Assembly (NCBI RefSeq): GCF_025245835.1
Contig: NZ_JAOBWS010000008.1
Span: forward strand, 62,001 to 126,000
DNA length: 64,000 nucleotides
Reading direction: 5' to 3'
DNA from: Rheinheimera sp. 4Y26
Lineage (GTDB): Bacteria; Pseudomonadota; Gammaproteobacteria; Enterobacterales; Alteromonadaceae
Part shown: in pieces, positions 8,653 through 17,300 of the stretch
How the letters are laid out: each line of letters opens with the position of its first letter
How positions within the stretch are numbered: the first letter of the stretch is position 1
Notes under the pieces: generated by a model
The model's input: the letters and a program-made list of their open reading frames with translations, nothing else
What the model was told of the DNA's origin: nothing
Databases searched by the model: none
Made by a program: the position numbers and the translations under genes

Positions 8653-9930
8653 ATGAAAATAGCTGAACCCAGTGGCCAGGATGAGATCCGAAGCCAGCGT
8701 AAAAAAATAACACCAGCTCTGGGCTGGAGCCTCGCTGCTGTTGCCTTGCTGCTATTGCTGGGCTGGCAACTAAGCCCGGCGCTGGCCCGCTGGCAGGATT
8801 CTGAGATGTCGGTATCTATGGCCAGGGTTCGGCTGGACGCGGTAAAAACCGCAGCTTTTATCCGTGATGTGTCGGTGCAGGGCAAAGTGGTGGCGGCGGT
8901 CAGCCCCAAACTTTATGCACCGGCCGATGGCACAGTCAGCTTTTTTGCCGAAGCCGGCACCACGGTTAAAAAAGGTGACGTGATAGCCGCCATTGACAGC
9001 CCTGAGCTTGATAGCAAGCTCAAACAAGAGCAGGCCAGTCTGAATAGTCTGGCTACGGGCCTGGAGCGGCAAAAAATTCAGTCGCGCAAACAGCAGTTGC
9101 TGGACCAAAAAGCAGTGGATTTAGCCAAAGTGGCGCTCACCACAGCCGAGCGGGAAAAACGCCGTGCTGACCAGGGTTACAGCGTCAAAGCCATTAGTCA
9201 GATTGATTATGAAAAAGCCGGCGATGAGTTAAATAACGCCCGGCTGCAGTTTGAGCATGCAGTGCGCGACGCCAGACTGAATAAAGAAAGTCTGGATTTT
9301 GAATCCACAGCATTGTCGCAGGAGCTGGAACGCCAGACTTTGTTAGTGGCCAATTTACAGCGTCAGGTGTCGGCTTTGCAGGTACAGTCGCCGGTGGATG
9401 GCATTATTGGCAACCTCGCCACCGACAATAAAACCTACTTAAGCAAAAACCAGTTGTTGTTGTCTGTGGTGGATTTAAGCCAGTTTGAAGTGGAAATTGC
9501 CATTCCGGAGAGTTATGCCGACGACTTAAGCCTCGGCATGCCGGTGGAAGTGACGCTGGATCAGCAGCTGTATCAGGCGCAGCTGGTCAGTATCTCCCCT
9601 GAAATTGTTGATAACCAGGTGACAGGCCGGGTGCGTTTTAAAGACAAAACGCCACCAGGACTTCGGCAAAACCAACGCCTGGCCAGCCGTATTTTACTGG
9701 AGCAGCGTGACGCTGTTTTGCAGGTGGCGCGTGGCCAATTTTTAGAAAGTTCCAATGGCCAATTTGCCTATAAGGTGCAAAACGGCGTTGCGGTAAAAAC
9801 CCCCATTACGCTTGGCGCGCGCAGCCTGGCTGCAGTTGAGGTGCTCAGCGGCCTGAATGAAGGCGATCAAATTATTATTTCCGGCACCGATATGTTCCAG
9901 GGCGCCAATCAAGTTCAGCTGAATCAATAA
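8653..9930 (+). CDS. MacA/HlyD-type periplasmic adaptor of an ABC exporter
   Basis: A 425-residue membrane-fusion (adaptor) protein. It has a cytoplasmic N-tail, one membrane helix (about residues 23-45), a biotinyl/lipoyl-like segment (PADGTVSFFAEAGTTVKKGD), a long coiled coil (about 120-245), a second lipoyl half (VQSPVDGIIGNL) and beta-barrel domains. Such proteins bridge an inner-membrane pump to an outer-membrane channel. It is the first gene of a four-gene operon with a MacB-like ATPase and two permeases, and has a strong AAAGGAG site before the ATG. No TolC-like gene is in the window. The substrate is unknown; peptide or antibiotic export is typical of relatives. Confidence 0.88.
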   Translation: MKIAEPSGQDEIRSQRKKITPALGWSLAAVALLLLLGWQLSPALARWQDSEMSVSMARVRLDAVKTAAFIRDVSVQGKVVAAVSPKLYAPADGTVSFFAEAGTTVKKGDVIAAIDSPELDSKLKQEQASLNSLATGLERQKIQSRKQQLLDQKAVDLAKVALTTAEREKRRADQGYSVKAISQIDYEKAGDELNNARLQFEHAVRDARLNKESLDFESTALSQELERQTLLVANLQRQVSALQVQSPVDGIIGNLATDNKTYLSKNQLLLSVVDLSQFEVEIAIPESYADDLSLGMPVEVTLDQQLYQAQLVSISPEIVDNQVTGRVRFKDKTPPGLRQNQRLASRILLEQRDAVLQVARGQFLESSNGQFAYKVQNGVAVKTPITLGARSLAAVEVLSGLNEGDQIIISGTDMFQGANQVQLNQ

Positions 9931-9958
9931 CAGGCTCTGGGAGCCCTGAGGTTTATTT

Positions 9959-10717
9959 ATGTTAAAAATGAAACAGTTAGGCAAGGTTTTTCATACAGGT
10001 GAAGTGTCCACCCATGCGCTGCGTGAAGTGGATTTACAGGTCAATGAAGGAGATTTTGTCAGTGTGACAGGGCCATCCGGCTCGGGCAAAACCACCTTTT
10101 TAAATATTGCCGGTTTGCTGGAAGTGGCAACATCAGGTGAGTTTTTACTCGATGGTGACAATGTAAATTTATTGTCTGACTCAAAGCGCTCTAAAATGCG
10201 AAACCAGAAAATTGGTTTTATTTTTCAGGGCTTTAATTTAATTCCTGAGCTGAATTTATTCGACAATGTCGATGTGCCTTTGCGTTATCGCGGTTTTGAT
10301 GCCAAAGAGCGCAAACGCCGTATTGAGCAGCAGCTGGAGCTGGTGGGACTGGCCTCCAGAATGAAACATTTGCCCAGTCAGTTATCCGGCGGCCAGCAGC
10401 AAAGGGTGGCCATCGCCCGTGCCCTTGCCACCAGTCCAAGGTTTTTGCTGGCGGACGAACCCACAGGGAACCTCGACAGCCAGATGGCGCAAAGTGTCAT
10501 GGCGCTACTCGAAGACATTAACCGCCAGGGCACCACCATTATTATGGTGACGCATGACCATGGCCTGGCGCAGCGGGCCAAACGGCAAATTTTTATTAAA
10601 GACGGCCGGGTGTCAGAGCTGACCGCTGTGGAAGGCCTGCACAGTGCCGGTCTGGAAAGGGTGACGCCGTTGCACGCGCACACCGTGACTGATGCTGCCC
10701 GTCAGCTTGGAGTCTGA
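9959..10717 (+). CDS. MacB/LolD-type ABC transporter ATP-binding protein
   Basis: A 252-residue ABC ATPase with Walker A GPSGSGKT (38-45), Q-loop Q90, signature LSGGQ (142-146) and Walker B FLLADEPTGNLD (from 162). The H-loop is MVTHDH. The sequence is of the type VII (MacB/LolD/FtsE) branch, which drives mechanotransmission pumps rather than classical transport. It sits 28 bases after the adaptor gene and 2 bases before the first permease. The C-terminal 25 residues beyond the ATPase core are not conserved in ways I recognise. Confidence 0.93.
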   Translation: MLKMKQLGKVFHTGEVSTHALREVDLQVNEGDFVSVTGPSGSGKTTFLNIAGLLEVATSGEFLLDGDNVNLLSDSKRSKMRNQKIGFIFQGFNLIPELNLFDNVDVPLRYRGFDAKERKRRIEQQLELVGLASRMKHLPSQLSGGQQQRVAIARALATSPRFLLADEPTGNLDSQMAQSVMALLEDINRQGTTIIMVTHDHGLAQRAKRQIFIKDGRVSELTAVEGLHSAGLERVTPLHAHTVTDAARQLGV

Positions 10718-10719
10718 TC

Positions 10720-12030
10720 ATGCTGGCTTATTATTTACGTCTTGCGCTGATCAGCATCCGGCAAAGTCCGGGGTTAAGTTTACTGATGGTGTTGGCCATA
10801 GGCCTGGGCATTGGCGCTGCCATGACCACTGTTACAGTCAATTATCTGATGTCGGCCAATCCTATTCCGCATAAAAGTGATCAGCTGTTTTATGTGCAAC
10901 TTGACAGCTGGGACCCACATCAGGCTGCTAATGAAAACGGCGATCCGCCTGATCAGCTAACGTACCGCGATGCCACTGCGCTGTTGGCAGCCAAAAAAGC
11001 CTATCGTCAGGTGATCCAGGCACAAATTGGCACTGTGGTAGAGCCTGAAGGCAAAGACAGCCTGCCATTTCAGGTGTCAGGCCGCGCCAATTCGGCGGAT
11101 TTTTTTGCCATGTTTGATGTGCCTTTTTTATATGGTGGTGCCTGGAGTGAGGCTGCAGATACCGAGCAGCAGCATGTGGTGGTGCTGAGCCAAAGCCTGA
11201 ATGAACGTTTATTTGGCGGCAAAGATTCGGTTGGGCAAAAAGTAAAAATGGCTGGTGATTATTACCAGGTGGTGGGTGTGATGGCCAACTGGCAACCCAG
11301 ACCGCGTTTTTATGACGTGACCACTGGTGCTTTTAACGAAGTGGAAGAGCTGTTTGTGCCTTATAGCTTGCTGGCTGAACCAAAGATCAGCCGAAATGGC
11401 AACACCAATTGCTGGAAACCCAGTGGTGAAGGTTATCCGGCCTTTTTAAATTCAGAATGTGTCTGGACCCAGATGTGGGTAGAGCTTAGAAACGACAACG
11501 AAAAGCAGCAATATCTTGATTTTTTAAATGCTTATGCCAGTGAGCAGAAAAAGCTTGGCCGTTTTTCAAGGCCACTCAATAACAGACTCAGTGATGTGAT
11601 GCAGTGGCTGGAAAACCAGCAGGTGGTAACCGAGGACGCCAACCTGATGATGGTGATGTCGCTGATGTTTTTATTGGTGTGTTTATTGAACACCATAGGT
11701 TTATTGCTGGCCAAGTTTTTAAGTAAAGCGCCCCAAATTGGCTTGCGTCAGGCGCTTGGTGCCAGCCGGCAGCATTTGTTTGCCCAGTATCTGACCGAAG
11801 CCGGCTGCATTGGTCTGGCCGGTGGTTTGCTTGGCTTGCTGCTGGCCTGGCTTGGCTTGCAGGGGGTGACTTTGTTGTATGGCGATAACATGAAAGGTCT
11901 GGCAGAGCTGGACTGGGTGATGGTGCTGCTTGCGATGGGGCTGGCGCTGCTGTCGAGTTTAGTGGCTGGTTTGTATCCCACCTGGCGTGCCTGCACAGTG
12001 CAGCCGTCGCAGCAGTTAAAAAGCCAATAA
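10720..12030 (+). CDS. FtsX-like ABC permease (MacB-type), subunit 1
   Basis: A 436-residue permease with the MacB topology: an N-terminal helix (about residues 18-40), a large periplasmic MacB_PCD-like domain (about 45-305) and three C-terminal helices (about 310-430). The FtsX segment reads IGLRQALGASRQHLFAQYL. It contains three periplasmic cysteines (one in GNTNCWKP, one in LNSECVW), unlike subunit 2. It follows the ATPase by 2 bases and precedes the second permease by 10. Two different permeases with one ATPase suggest a heterodimeric membrane core. Confidence 0.9.
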   Translation: MLAYYLRLALISIRQSPGLSLLMVLAIGLGIGAAMTTVTVNYLMSANPIPHKSDQLFYVQLDSWDPHQAANENGDPPDQLTYRDATALLAAKKAYRQVIQAQIGTVVEPEGKDSLPFQVSGRANSADFFAMFDVPFLYGGAWSEAADTEQQHVVVLSQSLNERLFGGKDSVGQKVKMAGDYYQVVGVMANWQPRPRFYDVTTGAFNEVEELFVPYSLLAEPKISRNGNTNCWKPSGEGYPAFLNSECVWTQMWVELRNDNEKQQYLDFLNAYASEQKKLGRFSRPLNNRLSDVMQWLENQQVVTEDANLMMVMSLMFLLVCLLNTIGLLLAKFLSKAPQIGLRQALGASRQHLFAQYLTEAGCIGLAGGLLGLLLAWLGLQGVTLLYGDNMKGLAELDWVMVLLAMGLALLSSLVAGLYPTWRACTVQPSQQLKSQ

Positions 12031-12040
12031 GGAGGCTGTG

Positions 12041-13255
12041 ATGTTTGAACTTGGACCCATTTTTCGGGCGCTGTTACGGCAAAAAGTAGGCGCAGTGCTA
12101 ATCGCACTACAAATAGCGTTAACGCTGAGCATTATGGTAAACGCCATTTTTATGATGCAAAACCGCAGCACGCTGATGGCGCGCCCAAGCGGTCTGGATG
12201 AAGCCAATTTGTTTTATTTAAGCAATACCGTTTTTGCGCAAAACTATCCGCATCAGGCGGCGCTGCAAGATGACTTGCGGCTCATCCGCTCTATCCCGGG
12301 GGTGCTGGATGCAACTCAGATCAATGCCATACCGCTCAGTGGCGGTGGCTGGTCGATGAGCCTGCAGAAAAAGGCCGGTGAAGGTGAAGATGGCACCGGC
12401 GTGGCGGTTTATATGGTGGATGAGCACGGCATTAATACACTAGGGGTGGAGCTGATTCAGGGTGAAAACTTCCAGAACACCGACATCAGATGGCGTGCAG
12501 CCTCCGCGGTTGACTGGCCGGAACGCACCATTATCAGTCAGGCGATGGCCGAAGCTTTATTCCCCGGCAACTGGCAATCGGCGCTTGGCCAGACTGTCTA
12601 TATCAATAACAATGAGCCGATGCAAATTACCGGCATTATCAAAACCTTACAGGCACCTTGGAACGGTTGGGATGGAGTTGAACGCAGTATGCTGGTGCCT
12701 TATCAGCTGGAAGGGCGCAACAGCAGATATATGATCCGCACCGAGCCTGGCCGGCGTGATGAGCTGATGCCGATAGTGGAAAAAGCGCTGGCGGAATCGG
12801 ATAAAAACCGCATTATCCGCGGTGTGCAAAGCCTGGAACAAACCCGTGCTGACAGTTACCGCAGCCACAATGCGCTCAACCGCATTCTGCTCTTGGTGAT
12901 TGTGGTGCTCACGCTGATCACGGCTTTTGGTATTGTGGGTTTGGCCATGTTCAGTATCAACAGACGCAAACGTCAGATTGGTACCCGCCGTGCCCTGGGC
13001 GCGACACAGCTGCAGGTGATGCGTTATTTTATGCTGGAAAATTTGTTGATCACCAGCTTAGGTGTGCTGATAGGGGTGGCTGCCGCTATTGGGCTCAATA
13101 TCTGGCTGGTCAGTCAGTTTGAACTGAAACCACTGGAGCCTGCACTGTTGTTGACCGGCGTGATTGCCCTTTATCTGGTAGGGCAACTGGCGGTGTTATA
13201 TCCGGCGCGTAAAGCGGCGTCTATTGCGCCAGCCACGGCCACCCGCAGTGTCTGA
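12041..13255 (+). CDS. FtsX-like ABC permease (MacB-type), subunit 2
   Basis: A 404-residue second permease of the same topology. The N-terminal helix is at about residues 13-33, followed by a periplasmic domain. Three helices follow from about 280, with the FtsX segment RRKRQIGTRRALGATQLQV. The frame could open at GTG 12038, but GGAGG at 12031-12035 gives proper spacing only to the ATG at 12041. It is the last gene of the exporter operon. The cytoplasmic ATPase-contact motif (GTRRALGA) is more canonical here than in subunit 1. Confidence 0.9.
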   Translation: MFELGPIFRALLRQKVGAVLIALQIALTLSIMVNAIFMMQNRSTLMARPSGLDEANLFYLSNTVFAQNYPHQAALQDDLRLIRSIPGVLDATQINAIPLSGGGWSMSLQKKAGEGEDGTGVAVYMVDEHGINTLGVELIQGENFQNTDIRWRAASAVDWPERTIISQAMAEALFPGNWQSALGQTVYINNNEPMQITGIIKTLQAPWNGWDGVERSMLVPYQLEGRNSRYMIRTEPGRRDELMPIVEKALAESDKNRIIRGVQSLEQTRADSYRSHNALNRILLLVIVVLTLITAFGIVGLAMFSINRRKRQIGTRRALGATQLQVMRYFMLENLLITSLGVLIGVAAAIGLNIWLVSQFELKPLEPALLLTGVIALYLVGQLAVLYPARKAASIAPATATRSV

Positions 13256-13332
13256 TAGACTGAGTTTGTTTTAGCTTGCGTTCGCCGATACCGGCGACCG
13301 CATGTTTTACCTGAATGCTGCTCAATCTGCGA

Positions 13333-14286
13333 CTAAATCAGCCGCTGTCTGGTACTGATATAACCAGCATAAAAAATCACCAGCACGCCGGCAAACCAGC
13401 CCATAGTGACAGGCTCCTGCCAGAACATATAACCAAATAAACCAGCAAATACCACGCTGCTGTAGGTCCACATGCCAATATCACTGGCTGGCGCCAGGGC
13501 ATAAGCTTTGGTCATGGCCATTTGACCGGCTGCGGCCAGCACCCCCATGCCGGCAAAAGCCCACCAGGCAATTTCGGGCAAAGGATGCCAGGCAAAAGGC
13601 ACCGGAATAAATGAAATAACAGCAGTGAGTAGGGAAAAATAAAACACTATCCGGGCGGCGGGTTCAGTGTCGGACATATAACGGATGGTGGTTTTGGTGA
13701 TCGCTACCAGCACCGCAGATAACAATCCCAGCATTAAAATCAGTGTATTACCGGCTTCTCCCTGCAGTGGAATGGCCAGAAAAACCCCGACAAAACCTAA
13801 GGCTATCGCAAAGAGTGTTAAGCGGCTAGGCCGCTCTTTCAGCCAGATGCGGGCTATTAATGGCACCACAAAAGGCGACAATAACAACACCAGCATGGCC
13901 TGCGCCAAAGGCAGCTGGCTGATCACATAAAAAAAAGAATACATGGAAATAATGCCGGTGGTGGCGCGGCTGGCGTGCAAATACCAGCGTTTGGTGTACA
14001 GAATTTGACGACCCTGACTGACAATCCAGGGCAACATCACCAACAGCGCAAAAAAGTTGCGGAAAAACACCACCTGTGCCTGACTGGCGCTGTCGCTGGT
14101 GAGTTTCACCAAAGCGCCAATGCCGGCAAAACAGGCTTCGGCCAGTAATAACAACAAGGCGGCAAGATACAAAGGTTTCAGCGGCACACCCGACTCCGGA
14201 CTTGGTGGCTGTTGCGGATGCGCGAGTGTAGCAGAAGGCGGCTTTTGTGTCTGAAGTGAAGCTGTAGTCTTTGGTCTAACCGGCAT
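13333..14286 (-). CDS. EamA/DMT-superfamily permease
   Basis: A 317-residue inner-membrane protein with about ten hydrophobic segments arranged as two EamA repeats, the fold of drug/metabolite transporters. The N-terminal 35 residues are polar, Pro/Thr/Gln-rich and cytoplasmic. The end of the second repeat carries the typical YSSVVFAGLFGYMFWQEP segment. Relatives export amino acids, nucleosides or drugs; the substrate here cannot be read from sequence. It is convergent with the ABC exporter operon and 101 bases from the c-di-GMP sensor gene's stop. Confidence 0.88.
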   Translation of the reverse strand: MPVRPKTTASLQTQKPPSATLAHPQQPPSPESGVPLKPLYLAALLLLLAEACFAGIGALVKLTSDSASQAQVVFFRNFFALLVMLPWIVSQGRQILYTKRWYLHASRATTGIISMYSFFYVISQLPLAQAMLVLLLSPFVVPLIARIWLKERPSRLTLFAIALGFVGVFLAIPLQGEAGNTLILMLGLLSAVLVAITKTTIRYMSDTEPAARIVFYFSLLTAVISFIPVPFAWHPLPEIAWWAFAGMGVLAAAGQMAMTKAYALAPASDIGMWTYSSVVFAGLFGYMFWQEPVTMGWFAGVLVIFYAGYISTRQRLI

Positions 14287-14388
14287 TTATTAGCTTAGTT
14301 TTTTGCAAAAACTCAGGTCACTGCGACCAAGTCGGTTCAATCAAAGGGGCAGCGGGGCAGTCAGCAAGCCGGTGTAGCCGCTGATAGG

Positions 14389-17300
14389 CTAACCCAGCTG
14401 ATGTTCCAGCTTAAGCCGCTCCAGCAGTTCTGCCGCCGGCATAGGTTTGGCAAATAAATAACCCTGAATAAAATAACACTGGCGCTGGGTAAAAAATGCC
14501 AGTTGTTGCTCGGTTTCCACCCCTTCGGCAATACAGTACATACCAAGGCTGTTTGCCATACTGAGCATGGCGTCGATAATGGTTTCGTCGTTGCTGTCGA
14601 TGCCAATATCTTTGACAAAACTGCGGTCAATTTTAATGGCGTCTATCGGCAGTTCTTTTAAATACTTCAGCGACGAATAACCTGTGCCAAAGTCATCCAG
14701 CGCCAGCACTATGCCTTGTTCGCTGAGCGCCAGCATAGTGGCGATGGCAATTTCATGATCCTGCATCAGCGCACTTTCGGTCACTTCAAAACGCAGGCAA
14801 CGGGCCGGGATCTGGTACTTTTTCAGCAGCAACGACGTTTGCCGGCTTAAATCTTCCTGCGCCAGGTGGTGGGTGGATAAATTCACCGACAGATACACCG
14901 GGAAACCGGCCTGGTGCCAGCGCTGTAAATCACTCAGTGCCCGCTCCAGTAAATCCAGTGTCATTGGCACTATTAAACGTAAATCTTCAGCCAGCGGAAT
15001 AAATTCCGATGGCGGCACCAGACCATTGGCTGATTGCCAGCGCATCAGCACTTCCACCCCAACCATCTGCTGACTGCGGCTGTCGTAGATAGGCTGGTAA
15101 TAATTAATAAATTCACTTTGTTGATAAGCACTGCGCAACATGGTTTCTTTCGCCAGCTGCATATAGGCTTTTTCGTTCATCTCATTGATAAAAAACTGGA
15201 AGTTATTACGGCCGCTGTCTTTGGCGTGATACATGGCCACGTCGGCATGTTTGAGCAGCTCTTTGGCATCACTGGCGTCTTCCGGATAAACCGCAATACC
15301 GATGCTTGGCGAAATACTGACGGTATGGGCGCCCAGCTGCATCGGCTCGCCTATGGTTTTAATCATTTTGCGCGCGACATGGCTGATATTGTCATCGTTT
15401 TTATAACCTTCCAGCAGCACCACAAATTCATCACCCCCCAGTCGCGCCACTGAGTCGGATTCGCGTAGTGTATCTGTGAGTCTTTTCGCCACTTTTTTCA
15501 GCAGCAAGTCGCCGATATCGTGACCCAGGCTGTCGTTAATTTGTTTAAATTTATCCAGGTCAATAAAACACAAAGCCAGCGAGCGGCGCTGCCGTTTGGC
15601 CGCTTCAATGCCGTGATAAATGCGGTCCATCAGCAGGGCGCGGTTCGGTAAGCCGGTCAGAATGTCGTAGCTTGCCAGATACCGGAGCTCTTCTTCAGCC
15701 TGTTTTTGCGCCGTGATATCGGTAAACACCAACACAAAAAACTCCACCTGCAAATCATCACCCACAGCTGTGATGTTAATCAGGGTAGGGCGCTCTGTGC
15801 CGTCCGGGCATAACACTGTTTCTTCACCTTGCCAGTGCTGGTTGACCGTCATGCCGGATAACAACCGGGTGTAAAAACGGCGCCGGTTTAAGCTGATGCC
15901 CAAATCATGGGTGCGCGGGTTATGCAGATATTCGTCCATATTGCCAAATACATCGGTAAAAGACTGGTTGGCTGCAATCACCCTTTGTTCTAAATCCAGC
16001 AACACCACCCAGTCACGGGTTTGCTGAAAGGCTTCGCCAAAAAGCCGGGCTTTTTCTTTGCTGACCCGGGTTTCGGTAATGTTGCTGTAAGTGCCTATCA
16101 CCCGTTCGATTTTATTTTGTGCTGATAATTCAGTGACTTTGCCAATATCTCTAAACCATATCCAGCGGCCGGATTTGTGCTGCATCCGGTAGCTATGGTC
16201 AAAAATTTTATCCGGTGCGCTGACAAATCTTTGCCAGGCCTGCTGATAAGCTTCACGGTCGTCCGGGTGGATCAACGACAAATGCTGTGGCATCGTCAGC
16301 GGATTTAAATCTTCGTTGTAACCGAGCATCTGATGAATACGCTGGGCATAAATACTGTTTTTATGGGCATGCCATTCCCAGGCACCACTATCGACAGCTT
16401 CGAGTGCCTGCTTCAGCCGTTGTTCACTGGCCCGCAGTTTTTGGTGGGCATTGGCCAGCAATCGCCGCTGTTTACGTCTGGCCTGCCACCACAGCAGCAG
16501 TAACACCAAAAGCGCCGACGCATAAGCAGTGATGGCAGTTTCAGAGCGCCAGGGCGCTGCAGCTATGGTCAGCGAAATATGAGCCGGGGCACTTTGCATA
16601 CCGGTCATCGGTGAAATGGCCACCACGCTAAAACGATAATTGCCGGGTTTAAGCTGCGGAAAAACCACTGCCGGCACAGCTTGTTCCGGATACAGTAGTT
16701 TTTGCTCGCCATCGAGCCAGAATTTGTAGCTGATTTTGCCACTGTCGCGAAAATTCAGCGCCGAAAACTGCACTTCAATACCCAATGCATCATGGTCAAA
16801 ATGAAAAGTCTGGCCGCTTAAATCACCGAGGCTGTTGTTGATCTGATGATTCATCGCCTGAATGGAGGTGATGACCACTTCCGGTGGCATCGGCGCTTCC
16901 ATCAGCCGGCGTGGGTCAAATAAGGTAATACCGCGACTGGTGCCATAAACCAGGTCGCCGTTTTTCAGTCGGGTGCTGGCGGCAAATACAAAAGCGTGAC
17001 TGGCTAAACCGTCTTTTTTACTGAAATGTTCCATCCGCAAGGTTTTGGTATCGAGTCTGGATAAGCCATAACTACCGGCAAACCACAGATTGCCGGCTTC
17101 ATCCAGTTCGTTGGAATACACAGTGTTGCTCAGCAGCTGATTATCGGCATGAAAATGATGTTTCAGTGTCAGGCTACCAAGGTCAAAACCCAATAAACCT
17201 ATGCCCTGAAAGGTCACCCACAACACATTCTGCGGATCAACACTAAATTTGTCGGCAAAACGGTCACGGCCTGGCTGGTAATCATTAGCCTGATAGATTT

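Noticed and set aside
8169-8666. 165-codon plus-strand ORF in the miaB-exporter gap
   Set aside because: It overlaps the start regions of both miaB and the adaptor gene, shows no family pattern, and its hydrophobic stretch comes from T-rich non-coding DNA.
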